A DNA stretch of 64,000 nt from Amyelois transitella. Its lineage: Eukaryota > Arthropoda > Insecta > Lepidoptera > Pyralidae. The notes under the pieces were generated by a model. The model was not told the origin of the DNA, searched no databases, and saw only the letters and a list, made by a program, of their open reading frames with translations. Both the position numbers and the translations under genes were made by a program. How positions within the stretch are numbered: the first letter of the stretch is position 1; each line of letters starts with the position of its first letter. Shown piece by piece: positions 22,525 through 35,073 of the stretch. The DNA lies in NCBI RefSeq assembly GCF_032362555.1, contig NC_083520.1, positions 7,378,001-7,442,000 of the forward strand, read 5' to 3'.

Positions 22525-22652
22525 CCACATATCACGTCTTCATCATAATGGGATAGACAGAGCCAAAAAAAATCTCGAAAAGAAGGCCACGTTGAGCTGG
22601 ATGGCTTAAAATAATGAAATTGAAATACAACTTATTATCCCATCGCCGTGAA
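22525..22652 (-). mobile_element. SINE-like (ATGT-tail) family, degraded copy
   Basis: ATGGGATAGACAGAGCC, then GAAGGCCACGTTGAGCTGGA and TTATTATCCCATCGCC lie in family order on the minus strand. Confidence 0.5.
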
Positions 22653-22708
22653 GACGCATCTCACGTTTTAAGCAGTATATGTATTTCTTGCCATGTCTTA
22701 CTTGACAT

Positions 22709-22960
22709 GTGCAATGTGGTTCCCGGTAATTAAGAGTAGGACCACTCCATATCTTTCCCGTGGATGTCATAAAAGGGATAAGGGATAGGCTAATAAACTT
22801 GGGATTCGTCTTGTAAGCAACGGGCTAGCAACCTGCCACTATTTGAATCTCAATTCCATCATAAAGCCATACAGCTGAACGTGGCCTTTCAGTCTTTTTA
22901 AAACTGTTGGCTCTGTCGCAACTCGCAAGTGATAAAGGCAAACATGATATGTATGTATGT
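22709..22960 (+). mobile_element. SINE-like (ATGT-tail) family, near full-length copy
   Basis: Starts GTGCAATGTGGTTCCCGG and runs through GGACCACTCCATATCTTTCC, GGGATAGGCTAATAAAC and CTATTTGAATCTCAATTCCA to a TATGTATGTATGT tail. It is diverged near the 3' end (GTCGCAACTCGCAAGTGATA). No clear target duplication. Confidence 0.7.
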
Positions 22961-23379
22961 CTAATACATACCCAATCCAAGATCATTTTTCACAAGTGGA
23001 CCCTAGGCTTCTTGTCCAAAGAGGTAAAGACACCAACAATACTATGGGATACGCCATGGAAGAAGATGAGTTTTGGTAGTAGCCGAACATCCATTTATAT
23101 TATCTCGGGATGACTATAAATAAAAAAAGTGTTATCATGATAATGAGACACTCACTAGAGAAAGTTTGATTAATTAAGATTTTTAAGTGTTAAGTAGTTT
23201 ATTGACTCGCTAGTATCTCTATTAAGACGGAACGATAGTTAAGGCGAGATGGTTTATTATTTTTTATTGTTAGAACAGCTTTCGCCAGAGACTCTGCCTG
23301 TGAAATTATGGGTATTTTCACGCGGGACATAAGAATGATATGGGTGTCTTGTTGGGGTCGTTCTATCTACGCCACTCTG

Positions 23380-23500
23380 TATGTACTTACCTATGCAAAA
23401 TTTCATGGAGGTCGGTTCAGTGGCTTTGAAGTGAATGACAGTCCAACAAAAAACACTTTCACATTTATAATTTACGATTACGATTGAATTATGCCCTCCG
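23380..23500 (+). repeat. short interspersed repeat fragment
   Basis: TGCAAAATTTCATGGAGGTC and GGTTCAGTGGCTTTGAAGTG belong to a string common in lepidopteran non-coding DNA. The class is not assigned. Confidence 0.35.
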
Positions 23501-23781
23501 CCCGTGTAAAACGAAATTCTTGTATATTTCTAGAATACATTGGTTTGCATTTAGATACCTACGTAAGTATTTTTTGCATTAACATATGAAATATTATGTG
23601 AGTGAAAGAAAATCTGTCATAAACTGACATACTGAGTACCATTTGTTATGAAATTCTTTCTAGTTAAAGTCCAAGCAGACAATGTTACCGGTACCAGTTT
23701 TAAGATTAGCAACCTGACCCAATTTGAGAAGTCGTATTTACATACGAGTACAAATCAACATTAACATATTCGTACGAAGTA

Positions 23782-25089
23782 CATTCAGTCAGAAAAGTAT
23801 CGGGAATGGATTATTTATTTATGGTTCCAAATTCAAATTTTTGTTTTTTTTGTTGTTGTTAGATTGGCACAACTGTTTTCCATTTTGGCGCGGAGTTTGA
23901 GTTGCATCTGTTGTTTACATTAAATACAGTGCTATTTTTAGTTATATCATATCTAGTGTGTATTGCTAATTTCATAATGGATAAAAACATCGAACAAAGA
24001 GTTTGTCTTAAATTTTGCATTGCCAGTGGAATATCGTGTTCGGAGTCACTGAAAATGTTACAGAAGGCTTACGGTGAATCGACTTTATCAAAAACTCGTG
24101 CTTATGAGTGGTACAAAGCGTTCAAAAGCGGTCGAGATGTGATGGAAGATTTGCCTCGCTCTGGTAGGCCATCAACGTCTGCAACTGAAGTTAACATCGC
24201 AAAAGTGAAGGAAATAGTGACTGAAAATCCTCATTCAACTTTGAGAGAGATAGCCACCGAACTTTCTGTATCTCACGAGTCGATCCGTACCATTTTAACT
24301 AATAATTTGGGTATGAAACATGTTGCCGCTCGGCTAGTCCCAAAAGACCTGAATTTTTTTCAAAAACTCAATCGCATGAGAGTCGCTGAGGACATGCTAG
24401 AACGAGTCAATTCCGACCCAACATTCATGAAACGCATTGTTACTGGTGACGAGACGTGGGTTTACGAGTTTGACATGCAAACTAGTCAACAAGCTTCGGA
24501 GTGGCGCCTTCCAACTGAACCGAAACCGAAAAAACCACGCCAAAGTCGTTCAAAAGTCAAAGTCATGTTGACTATCGCGGTGTTGTGCACTCGGAATTCT
24601 TGCCGGAAGGTCAAACGGTAAATAAGGAATATTATTTGAGTATTATGCGGCGTTTAAGAGAGCAAATCCGACGAAAAAGGCCAGATTTGTGGAAAGAAAA
24701 TTCTTGGATTTTGCACCATGATAATGCACCTTCGCACAAGGCCATCATTGTGAACGAATTTTTAACCAAACACTCAACAAATACCATCGAGCAACCACCA
24801 TATTCACCAGATATGGCTCCAGCCGACTTTTTTCTTTTTCCTAAACTCAAATTACCACTTCGTGGCACCCGTTTTCAATCGGTAGAAGACATAAAAGAGA
24901 ATTCGCGGCGAGAACTGACCTCAATTCCGGAAACAGCGTTTAAAAAATGTTTTGATGATTGGATTATTCGTTGGCGTAAGTGTATCGTTTCTAAAGGAGC
25001 ATATTTTGAAGGTGATAAAATAAATTTGGATGAATAACAAACAGTTTGTGTATTATTGATCTTTTCCTGCTACTTTCTTGACAGAGTAG
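23782..25089 (+). mobile_element. mariner transposon, copy 1 (1308 bp)
   Basis: Flanked by TA at 23780-23781 and 25090-25091. The ends are imperfect inverted repeats (CATTCAGTCAGAAAAGTATC at the left; GCTACTTTCTTGACAGAGTAG at the right). The copy lines up with 42431-43751 along its whole length and is exactly 13 bp shorter, which equals a deletion inside the transposase gene. Confidence 0.9.
23977..25037 (+). pseudogene. mariner transposase, copy 1, 13-bp deletion
   Basis: From ATG at 23977 the protein has the paired HTH region (ENPHSTLREIATELSVSHES), then TGDETWVYEFD (first catalytic Asp). A frame shift follows at about 24568. The other frame continues with HHDNAPSHK and YSPDMAPADFFLFPKLK (second and third Asp), and the DD34D spacing is right for mariner. 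Compared with the copy at 42.5-43.6 kb, 13 bp are missing between two TTGACT repeats at 24568-24573, which explains the shift. SETMAR-type annotations in insect genomes usually refer to such genes. Confidence 0.88.
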
Positions 25090-26980
25090 TATAATGTATG
25101 TTCCGCCCACGTGGTTTAATGTAACTTACTTATTTGTTAGTGCACGGTTTTTTGTCGCTATTAATTTGTTGTATCATCCTCTTTCATTCGAATAACTTCG
25201 ACCACCTTCTACGTCACTTTGTATTTTGTTTTGACGAGTAGTTTCCATTTCACGTCTGATGACGTCACTATTTTTATCTATTTCTTCTACCTGAACACTC
25301 GGGCGACAACGTGTCCAGTCATATTTTGTTCCCAATTACCTTTCCGGTTACTGCAATACGTGACCACACCAACGTAGGCAGTCTCCCAATGCAGAACCAA
25401 CTTTTTTGTTACCACAGATGTTAAATATGCAAAACAATGTGCAAATTGATAATTAAACAGCGATTTACAACTCGGAACATTTACCACAGAACACATAATT
25501 ATACCGATATAAAAACAATTGCAATGAAACAAGAACATAGTATTAACAAAAATATTACGTTTGTTCACGTAATACGCAATTTCATTTCAGAAAAAATGTA
25601 ATTCTATTGTATGTATGGGCAATGATTCTTGTTAGCTTTGATTGTGTTGTGGAACAATTGCGTAAAAATATGTTGTAGAAGAACAATACTAGGAGTCGAT
25701 AATTAGCAATAGAGACGAGAAAGTGTAGCTTTTTCACGACTACAAGTACCTACTCAACAAAAGATGTCCACAACAATTGAGCATAGAGTAGAATATATTT
25801 AGAACTGTCTGTTACTAAAGCACTGGATCATCTATGAAATATGGGAGAACTGAGGTGCACATCTACGAAAAAACGTAAATGTAATTAAAAGTACCTACAT
25901 TGAAAGTAACACTAAAAAGAATTTATTATATCTAACAATTTTAGATGCCTCTCACACTCTTTCAAGAAAATAATTGTTTTCAAAGACACTAAGCACTACA
26001 TTGAAAAAAAAACAATAGAGGTATTTAGATATGTTTCATTGGCCATGATAATATGATCAACTAAAAGGTGTTTGTTTTAATAACCTATTTAACATGTTCA
26101 TTAGGTACATATCTTACGAACGTGAATAAAAAAAAAAGAATTTAATGAATTGTAAATTAGTTTCATTTTTATTAGAGTGTTGAGAAAGAAGTAAGCGGAA
26201 CCTAATTAATTAGATATAAAAACTTATGTTCAATAAAAAATAAACTATATTTTTGCAGTTGCATAAAACAAAAAAGCCTTTCTAATAGACTCTTGTTTCT
26301 TTACTCTTAAGAAAGCGAAAGTAATGGAACGGTCGCATGGCGCATGACACCCGCCAATTTTTTAAACTCCTTTTTTTAGGAAGTATGGGTTAACACTATA
26401 TTACTAAGTATACCTCAAACAAGCTGAAAAAAATTGTGTTGCCCTATTAAAATTTTTCAAAAATCACAGTCACCCATCGTTATCGTTCAAATCAATTTTG
26501 ACGTAAACTAACCAAGGCTATGTTGCAATTTCACATTAAGAAGAAAATAAACAAAATAATTAAGTAAATTATACTGCAGTTGGTGTAACTGTTAACACTA
26601 CTCTGGGAATTTGTAATACACAAATTATTAGATGTTTATATCCTTTAGTCTTTCCTACTAAATTCACCGAAACACAGAGATTTATTTTATCGATTCAAAA
26701 TTGTGACCTTGAAAAATAAATAACAATCATAAATATTCACACATTTTACATTCTGTGCTCGTCTTCTACAATTCAAGCATGTTATTCACCTACTTCTTTA
26801 ATATTCACGGCGAGTGCAGCAATTTGGGTATAATCATCAGCATTGTTAAGACGTTAACGCAATGGTCTTTAGGCATTTTGTTTGAGTTGTGAAAAGCCAC
26901 TTCTTCGTAGAAAACCTTGTGCTGTTGTGTATTTGGTATTTCAACATGCACAGGAATAACGTGCCATTATACCTACATTT
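25090..26980. other. intergenic, nothing recognised
   Basis: AT-rich. No supported gene or named repeat. Confidence 0.45.
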
Positions 26981-27090
26981 ACGTATATATCTGTCCAGTA
27001 GGACAGAGCCAACAGTGTAAAGTATGGCTTGTGATGGAATTGAAATTTAAATAGTGACAGGTTGCTAGCCCATCGCCTGAAAGAAGAACC
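26981..27090 (-). mobile_element. SINE-like (ATGT-tail) family, partial copy
   Basis: AGTAGGACAGAGCCAACAGT, GGCTTGTGATGGAATTGA and GACAGGTTGCTAGCCCATCG match the minus strand of the family. A second copy follows in the same orientation 50 bases on. Confidence 0.6.
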
Positions 27091-27140
27091 ACGTTTCTTT
27101 GTTTGACTTTTGTGCGCAGTAAGAGAAGCAGCTGGTTAGT

Positions 27141-27350
27141 TACATACAAACACATAGTCACGTCTATATCTCTTGCGGGTAGAAAGAACCAACAGTCTTG
27201 AAAAGACTAAAAAACAAGGTTCAGCTGTATGTCTTAATGATGGAATTGAGATTCAAACAGTGACAGGTTTCTAGCCAACAAGAAGTTTATTAACCTTTCC
27301 CTTAGATGACTTTTACGATATGTATGGGAAAGATATGGAGTGGTCCTATC
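27141..27350 (-). mobile_element. SINE-like (ATGT-tail) family, partial copy
   Basis: TACATACAAACACATAGTCA opens it, then TATATCTCTTGCGGG, GGAATTGAGATTCAAACAGT and GGAAAGATATGGAGTGGTCC. It covers most of the element except the extreme 5' end. Confidence 0.7.
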
Positions 27351-27954
27351 ATAAGGTGTTCTAAAGTGCTGGTAAAGTTAACACTATGTGTTGCTTTGAA
27401 ACTATCATGAAGGCTTAACCATATAAAAGTCAAATCTGTCTTACTTAATTATACTTCCTCATTAATGAATTCAGGAAGTTACAATATGTAAACTAGACGA
27501 CAAGAAAAGACTATTTCATGAGATCAGGAAGATAAGAAGGAAGGTGACAGACTATTATGTATTTTTTGCACAATTTATTACACTTTAAATGTAAGAAGGC
27601 CGCTGTTATTTGTTGATGTTGGTGTTGTACTTGTTTTTGCTTGTTATTTTCTCGCAGTTTGAATGTTTGTTCTTTTCCAAGGCCCCATTTATCTCAGTTC
27701 TTACCAGATTAATATGTAGCGGGAGCGAAGTCTCCCGGCTGGGTATTATCCTGGTGAACCGCCACTCAATCGAATGACTGAACGGAAATCCTGATTTTCT
27801 GATGTCGATAAATGATTCCGCATCAGCAACGAATCTTTCTTCCCAGCGGTGATTTCAAGTATACATATATTTCAGTCATTTAAGTGATGTTTATTTTCAC
27901 ATGAAAGGGTTGGCAACACTGTGACCAAACTATGAATGGTCTTAAAATATAAAA

Positions 27955-28049
27955 AGGCCAGACGAGAGCAGCTTCATGGAATAACCTGACTTACCGTATC
28001 CAAGATCATGAACAAAATAGGAACACTGGCTGCTCTCTTCTGGCTATAG
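27955..28049 (+). repeat. family B SINE body fragment
   Basis: GGCCAGACGAGAGCAGCTTC and AATAACCTGACTTACCGTAT align with the body of the SINE at 53050-53230. Diverged. Confidence 0.4.
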
Positions 28050-28372
28050 AAAAAGAAAATATCGCCTTAGAATCTGTTTCCATAACGTACTCGTAACATA
28101 CACGTATCATTGTAAGTATTAAATTTAAGAACAATAAGATCTCAACGATATAAAGAAAATTGTAGACTAGATTGCCTGGTAATTAATATAATAACGGCAG
28201 TTATGCGATGTTTTACTGCCAGACGATATGGTGCAAACTCAAACGTATACAATAGAAATGTTGAGTAACATACAACCGAGATTCGCATGCTTCGTTTACC
28301 TCCAGATATGATGAAACTTGTCAAAACAACAATCAAAATAATCTTGGCAATCTTCGAGTTGGTAATCATCAA

Positions 28373-28574
28373 TACATACATATAATCACGCCTTCATCTC
28401 TGGCGGGTCGATAGAGCCAACATTCTGAAGAAGACTGATAGATTACGTTCAAATTTGATTTAATAATATTATGTTTATAAGCTTATCCCTAAGTCTCCTT
28501 TTACGACATTTATGGAAAAGATATGGAATGGTCCTATTTTTTTTTTCTATTGGTGCCGATAACCACATGGCACC
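28373..28574 (-). mobile_element. SINE-like (ATGT-tail) family, copy with internal deletion
   Basis: The 3' end (TACATACATATAATCACG) and the 5' end (GGTGCCGATAACCACATGGC) are both present on the minus strand. The middle is partly lost. Confidence 0.65.
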
Positions 28575-28624
28575 ATATCTTATAATCATCAGTCAGTACA
28601 TCCATATTTCAAGAAATTATTTAT

Positions 28625-28715
28625 TTATTTAAAATGTTTGCACGTAAAATGTACAACAGGTGGACTCAATGCCACAAGGCATTCTCTGCCAGTCGAACCT
28701 TTGGACCAAACTGAG
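28625..28715. repeat. interspersed repeat fragment
   Basis: CAGGTGGACTCAATGCCACA and AGGCATTCTCTGCCAGTC is a word string I know from many lepidopteran loci. Its source family is not assigned. Confidence 0.35.
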
Positions 28716-30490
28716 AAGGATGTACGGGTAGTGCGATAGCTGTAAAAAAAAAATATTGTAGTATCACGATGGAAACTTATAATATTTGTGTCTGCAAGCA
28801 TGTATAAAAACATTTTTTTTTAGTTTTATGTCTATATTTATGAGCGTACTTCCGTTTATAATGGCTAATCTGCTAAACGACTAAACCGGTTTTGACGAGA
28901 CTTTCACCGGTAAATGATAAGTAAAAACACATTATTGTCCAAAAAATAAACACGCAGAACATAAACATAAGAATAAACGGCACAAAAGGCGGCCTTAGGG
29001 GAAGTGTAATCTCTTCTAGGCTACTTAGTGTTTACTTCCAGGGACTACTCGTACAAAAGGCCATCCATTGCATCCATCATGACTTGCTTAGGAAAAGAGG
29101 AACTCGAAAGGATATATTAGGACAAGAGCATTAAACATACTTTCTCTTAACCCAGTAAATCGCTAAAAATATAATCAAATCATAGGCGAAGTTCTAATGT
29201 TAAGGCTTGAAAATGAAATTAATGTCGATTTAAATTAAAATAAAGTTGATTAGACATCTCTAACTGCAACTATTTGCCCCACTACACTCGTAATTGGAGC
29301 GAGGCGTTTGGTTACAATTCACTAAGTGGGTAATGAAGCCAATGATGTCAGAGCAATATCAGCTGAGACAACAAACTGATAAAAGATTTTCATATCATTT
29401 CAATTTAGTGTTATTTTTAACATAAAGACAAAAGAGTTTTTAGTCAAAATACAATTTTCTTTAACTGTACGCCATGATCGATATGTTAAATTGCATTATT
29501 AACTGAGTGTGATTCCCGGCATGTTACAATAGGTCCACTTCAGTCTTTTTTTCTTAAATATTGTAGAAGTTGACAAGAGAAATAAGGACTTTCATTAAGT
29601 GTATGGTAACGCTGATAGCGATGACAAAATATCGTGTGTATCAGTTACTTTTCTCTGTGTTAATTGAAAGTTTGAAATGGTGTCAATCAAAGGAAAAGCT
29701 TTATATGATTTTTCTTCTAAGTCAGTCTCAAATAAGTCGAGATATCTGAATCTCATTTCGTTTTTTAGAAAAAATAATAATGAAATGTTGTCAAAAGTTT
29801 TGGCTGTAGTTTATGTATTTTAAAACATATTGCTCCATATTATAACGACTCCATAACCATAACACTGACATCGTAATTCTACTAACAATGACTGGTAGTA
29901 CGGTAGAAACTAGTTGTTGTATGGACAGATGGACGATTTAATGGACAATGGGTGTAAACAATATGCTTCCTCTAAACTCGTAACTGGCTGTATGAATGAG
30001 CAGCTAGGACTTTCACCATTAGGCGCTTTGGTTTGCACACTGAGGTTCAAAAAGTAAATAAGTTTGAATGAGGAACATCGTGTTCTAAATTTTAAATGAA
30101 TTGGTTCACCAAATCTTCAAATTCCTTCCTTGTTTCTCTGTTTCCTGAATCCTAAAATTAAGGGATTTTCAAGGCAATATAATTCAAGGTAAATAGGCAT
30201 TTGACCTTATACTCCAATTTCCAATAGTTAAATCATTGACACAATAAATAAGTCCTAAGATAGTACTACAGATAGAATGAGCCATAAGGAGAATAATATC
30301 ACACAATTATTTATATAACAAAAGTATATAAATTAATTCTGCACAAAGAGGTCAACGTCAGAAGACTTTAAGAACAGATGGACAGGCAGGTGCATGCAAG
30401 TATTAAAAGGGCATGTTAGAGATAAACAACAACGAATGAGTTACGGTTAACAATATATTACATTTTGCATATTACTGTGAGATACATGAT
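28716..30490. other. intergenic, nothing recognised
   Basis: AT-rich with no supported gene. A degenerate TGATTCCCGGCATGTTAC near 29511 may be a relic of the SINE-like family's 5' end. Confidence 0.4.
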
Positions 30491-30499
30491 CCAATATAG

Positions 30500-30634
30500 T
30501 TTATGTTCCTGCAAAGGTTGCAAAAATCAGACGGGAGGACGCTTCGTGTAAAATCCTGACTTACCCAATCCAGAATTTTGATCATAGATGAACTTCGGCG
30601 GCTCCTTTTAACAGTTGAGGATGCAACCGGGAGC
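30500..30634 (+). repeat. family B SINE body, 5'-truncated
   Basis: GTTCCTGCAAAGGTTGCA, AGACGGGAGGACGCTTCGTG and ACTTACCCAATCCAG match the body of the copy at 53050-53230. It ends with GAGGATGCAACCGGGAGC. Confidence 0.55.
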
Positions 30635-30637
30635 AGA

Positions 30638-30692
30638 ACATATCACGCCTCTTTCCTGTAAGCAGAGACTACACCTTTTCACTTATGTGTAT
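30638..30692 (-). repeat. LINE 3' tail fragment
   Basis: CACGCCTCTTTCC...GCAGAGACTACA is the minus strand of the LINE tail seen at 51700-51770. It abuts the preceding SINE fragment. Confidence 0.4.
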
Positions 30693-31224
30693 AAGTGATA
30701 TATGATCATCATATATAGGTCTTTAAATGACTTATATTTGAGCAGCTTGGTGTCCATCGTACCTTACGTTGTATTTACACGTTTCAATAAATGTATCTAA
30801 TAGTATTATTTAAATGCTATTTATAGTAACTACACAGATGTTTAATTGACGTGTTATTATTGTTATTTTACTATCAACTCTATAATAACATGTGACATCT
30901 GACACTGCCAAGAAATAGATCTTTGTTTGCCATAAGTTAATCTCTTGTGATTAATGTATTTCCACAATCATGATTATGCAACTCCCTACTGTTTATACAT
31001 GTATGAGCCTGACATTTTAATGAATGTTTTGCAGTGATATCATTAATTATATAGCTCTAAATATATACTGTACGTTATTAATTTAATTTTAATTGATAAG
31101 TGAGTATGTTTAATTTGACAAAGGTACGAGTAGGATATGTTATTAGGTACTTACTTATTAATTTTATAGTCACATTGTCCGTAAAGCTCCACACGGATCG
31201 ACAACATAAAAAAAGACTTTTTGG

Positions 31225-31375
31225 CCTAATACATATACATACAAACATTTATCACACTCCTTTCCCAGAGGGTTAGGCAGAGATTACATCTTTCTACTTG
31301 TCACGATCCCTGCATTCTTCTTTCGATTCATTCACCTAACCTTCGGCCAGAACGTCTAAAATTTGTACAATAAAA
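31225..31375 (-). repeat. LINE 3' tail fragment
   Basis: TACATACAAACATTTATCAC, CCTTTCCCAGAGGGTTAGGC, AGAGATTACATCTTTCTACT and TTCTTTCGATTCATTCAC are the minus strand of the LINE end at 51540-51770. 5'-truncated and diverged. Confidence 0.5.
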
Positions 31376-31954
31376 TTTCCATATACCTAAGTTAATTCAT
31401 TCTAAAGAGTGATTATATCATACTTCCTGGCACTAATTTAAAAACCAGTTCTTCACTTCAACAATACCAATATTTCCGACTCATTACACGCCTTTAACCA
31501 ACCACTACACAAAAGTTCTTTCTCTACCCTACTCTACAATCGCGATGAAAACGATGCAAATTTGAATTTCGAAGGGCGCTTGCGCAATGCTGTACTATTC
31601 GAATTCCCACGAAGCGAAACGGATTTTTTCTCCCCTATTTTTTACTATTACCGTAGTGTCGTTTTAATGATGGCACCTTTTTCTTGTTTACTTTGTGCGT
31701 TTATCTATGTCTTTGTGAGCACTTCAGGGGTGGTGTCTTTAGACAAGAGATGAATAATGTTTTTTCTATAATTGTATTACTGTTTGCTCTTTTGCCGTTA
31801 CTAGTTATTTACGATTGGATTCTTTCCGTCATGGGATTAACTGCTTGTAAGATAATTTGTGATACAAATTTTTTATGTTCTTTACTTTAGTTCAGATTTT
31901 AAAAGTCTACAATATTTTGATGACCAGTTACTTTAGGAACTTTTCTAAATCCCC

Positions 31955-32592
31955 TAACTCTTCGCGTGGCTGTCGGTCTCAGAGTCGGGGCTGAAGTCTG
32001 TGTGGACCACAGCTGTGCCTCTTGTGGGGTTTCTGTTGATCGCCTAGGTCACCATGGTCTTGCCTGCTCCTCGGGTGCCGGCCGCCAATCCCGCCATGCT
32101 GCTCTCAATGACAGCCTGAGACGGGCGCTTGTCAGCGCCGACGTCCCCGTGGCCCTTGAGCCCCAGATCGTGCGAGACGATGGCAAGCGCCCCGACGGGA
32201 TGTTATTGATACCCTGGCGCATGGGTCGCGCGCTGGTCTGGGACGCCACTTGCGCAGATACGCTGGCGGCGTCCTACCTCCCTGCGACCAGTAAACAGGC
32301 TGGTGCGGCGGCGGACGCCCGGGAGCGCTTCAAGACCAATAAATACAGTTGTCTTGGCACCCAGTACGAGTTCGTACCGTTTGGTGTCGAGACACTTGGT
32401 CCTTGGGGCAAGGGCGCACGGGAGCTCCACAAGGCGCTCAGCAAACGCCTGAGGGAGGCAACAGGGGACCCTCGCGCGGGCAGCTTTCTTGCGCAGCGTA
32501 TTGCTATTGCAATACAGCGCGGGAATGCTGCCTGCGTGATGGGAACCCTTCCTAGGGGTCAAAATTTAAACAATAATGTTTTTAGCTTGTAA
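31955..32592 (+). pseudogene. 5'-truncated retrotransposon ORF, C-terminal nuclease-like domain
   Basis: This GC-rich island in AT-rich sequence is open from about 31955 to TAA at 32590-32592, without an ATG at its start (first frame codon GTG at 31966). It begins with a zinc-knuckle-like region (CVDHSCASCG...HHGLAC). Next come ALEPQIVRDDGKRPDGMLL and GRALVWDATCADTLAASYL, then FGVETLGPWGKGA and AQRIAIAIQRGNAACVMGTL. I know this pattern from the C-terminal ends of invertebrate non-LTR reverse-transcriptase polyproteins. RPDG followed by VWDATC could be a PD-(D/E)XK nuclease core, which is inference. The reverse transcriptase itself is absent, as expected for a 5'-truncated insertion. The frame is intact, so the insertion is young. 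An AT-rich 3' region follows. Confidence 0.65.
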
Positions 32593-33345
32593 TTTAGAAT
32601 AGTTTTTTTTTTATTATTATAAAATAATTAATATTAGTTTAAATTATTTAATTAGGTATATTTATTATTAGTACTTTTCTGATTAATTATCATGAGACTG
32701 TAATTTTTTTAAGCACTAAATAATTAAAATTTACGGAGATTATATTTTATTTTTTTGATGACTCATTTAATTGCAAACAAAATTTTCGGCCCCCATACAG
32801 CTTCAATTCTGTTAAAATATAAGTCCTAACTAAGATTTATTATCTCGCGATATTGCCAATTGCAAGAATTTCTTTATTCTTGTAGGCAATTCACCCTAAA
32901 GAGGTGAAACAAAGGTGAAACAAATTTCATTACCTAACGTTTTCCCTACAAAGCAAAGCAATCTTGTTGGGAACAATGTCGGCGTGACCACAAATTATTA
33001 TAACTATTTAGTGTTACTTACCTCACACTAGCTGACATACTTATACTACATCGACATTATTTTTTTTGTTTATTTCGCTACGGACCGCCTTAGTAGACTT
33101 CTTTCTCATAGTAGTAAATTCCAACTTACGTTCTTAAACTGTTTATTGCAACCAAACCCACGAACTGCAAATTAATGCAATAACAGAAATCAGGTTAAAT
33201 AAAGCTTTTAAAATTTTAGTTCTCCATAAATCTTTACACGTTTTTTAATGTAATTCAGTAATTCTGGATGTAATTTTCTTAAAAATTGAAGGTTCAACGA
33301 CTAACTTACCTACAACCTGCTGCCTGATCAATAACTTTGTCAATG
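32593..33345. other. AT-rich intergenic, part may be retrotransposon 3' UTR
   Basis: The first 150-200 bases after the truncated ORF are A/T-only runs that could be its 3' UTR and tail. The rest shows nothing recognisable. Confidence 0.4.
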
Positions 33346-33356
33346 ATCATGTTCTG

Positions 33357-33617
33357 CGCCGTGTGGTTCCCGGCACCATAACAAAAAAAATAGGACCACT
33401 CCATCTCTTTCCCACGGATGTCGTAAAAGGCGACTAAGGGATAGGCTTATAAACTTGGGATTCCTCTTTCAGGCGATGGACTAGCAACCTGTCACTATTT
33501 GAATCTCAATTCTATCTTAAAGCCAAATAGCTGAACGTGGCCTATCAGTCTTTACAAGACTGTTGGCTCTGTCTACCCCGCAAGGGATATAGACGTGATT
33601 ATATGTATGTATGTATA
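33357..33617 (+). mobile_element. SINE-like (ATGT-tail) family, full-length copy with 11-bp TSD
   Basis: A 261-bp element from CGCCGTGTGGTTCCCGGCAC to a TATGTATGTATGTAT tail. ATCATGTTCTG flanks it on both sides (33346-33356 and 33618-33628), an 11-bp target duplication that fits target-primed reverse transcription. It is the best reference copy in the window. Internal landmarks are GGACCACTCCATCTCTTTCC, GGCGACTAAGGGATAGGC, GACTGTTGGCTCTGTCTACC and GGGATATAGACGTGATTAT. Confidence 0.85.
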
Positions 33618-33629
33618 ATCATGTTCTGG

Positions 33630-34109
33630 CTGGGTTTACAATAACGGCCCGAACAGGAACACACCAACATCGTTAACGTAACACTTCGGCTTCTATCACT
33701 CACACATAATCTAAATCAATTCTCTAAGTCTATTCGTAACCCGGCGTAACCCTGCCCGCATTAGGGGATAATGGACCACGGTACAATGGTCCCGATGTCC
33801 TGAATGTCCCATTGTGTCCCGTTCTGACATACCGTGAAATCTGTTGATGATTCGGACCCACCGCGGAGGTTCATCCATCTCGTCTTATGAACACTTGATA
33901 GATCCACTTTTACCGGACTAGGATTTGAAGATAAGATTGAGGTAGGTTGTTCACGTAAGTACAGTCACGACGAGCTTTCTTGGACACGTTTAACAGTAAA
34001 ATTATTACGTTGGTTGTACAAACTTCGTTTATATGGGGCGTTTTATCATAGAAGTTAGTAAATCATCATGACATTTTTTTTATTACTACGCTTTTATTAG
34101 CTTGGGTTG

Positions 34110-34140
<31 letters not shown>

Positions 34141-34795
34141 CGGAATCTTTGAGCTTAATTTTCACTGATTTCTAAACGTCTGATCAACTTGGAACTTTGC
34201 ACACGTATCAAGGACCGATGACAATGCAATATTTTGATAAGAGTTTCTCATTATCCTTATTAAAACTGCCAGGATTAATAAATTCATTTTTAGATCCTTC
34301 GTATGAGAGTAAGAGAGACAGAGATAGCACCAGTGCCAGTAATCTCCATACAAGAAACCAAGAAGTTCTGACGTATAATGAGTCAAAAAGAGATGTAATA
34401 TATTTCCATATAATGTCACTATTAACCTGAGGCTTCTTTATTTCATCGCATTGCTCCATTTAGAATTACCATTAGAAACCATAGTAGAATTAGTAGAATA
34501 TTTTAAAACAATAAAAAATATATAAGTAATAAAACAAAAGTAATAAATGAAAATTGAACAACTAAATTTACAAAAATACAAGAATAAAGTTACTACCTAC
34601 AGAACTTTGCGATATTTAATACGTATTTAACATATTAATGCAATTCTTGAATTAACATTAGGTATCTTTTGCCTATTTATAATAGCAACACTGTAATACT
34701 CGTTTGGAAAATGAGTGACAGTTTTTTATGTCAAATAAGTTTTGCAGTAAGTTTTGATTGAATTCGATTCGAACACCTGTAAACTTTCTTTCTGT
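33630..34795. other. intergenic with one microsatellite
   Basis: No supported coding sequence. It contains the (TATG)n run at 34109-34138 and some open frames driven by composition only. Confidence 0.45.
34109..34138. repeat. (ATGT)n microsatellite
   Basis: Seven consecutive TATG units with no SINE body attached. It may be the leftover tail of a decayed SINE or LINE. Confidence 0.8.
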
Positions 34796-35073
34796 TGTTT
34801 TTTACCGGTGCCTGTGTATTTACCTATTTGCACTTTGTTTTGTGCTGATAACTTGTCGTTATTTGGAGTTTGGAATCTTCCGTTGAGTCGAGCTTTGTTC
34901 TTCCGGATATTCGTGTGATTTTATCATCTGAGATTGGACTCTGACTGTGTTTACTGTGTTGTGCAGATATTTTGAGATAGGACTCCTGTAAAAAGTACCT
35001 TATTATTTGAGATAGGAGTCCCAAGTTTGTGTTTGTTTTTGTGAAAGACAGATTTTACTACAAAAGTGCCACG

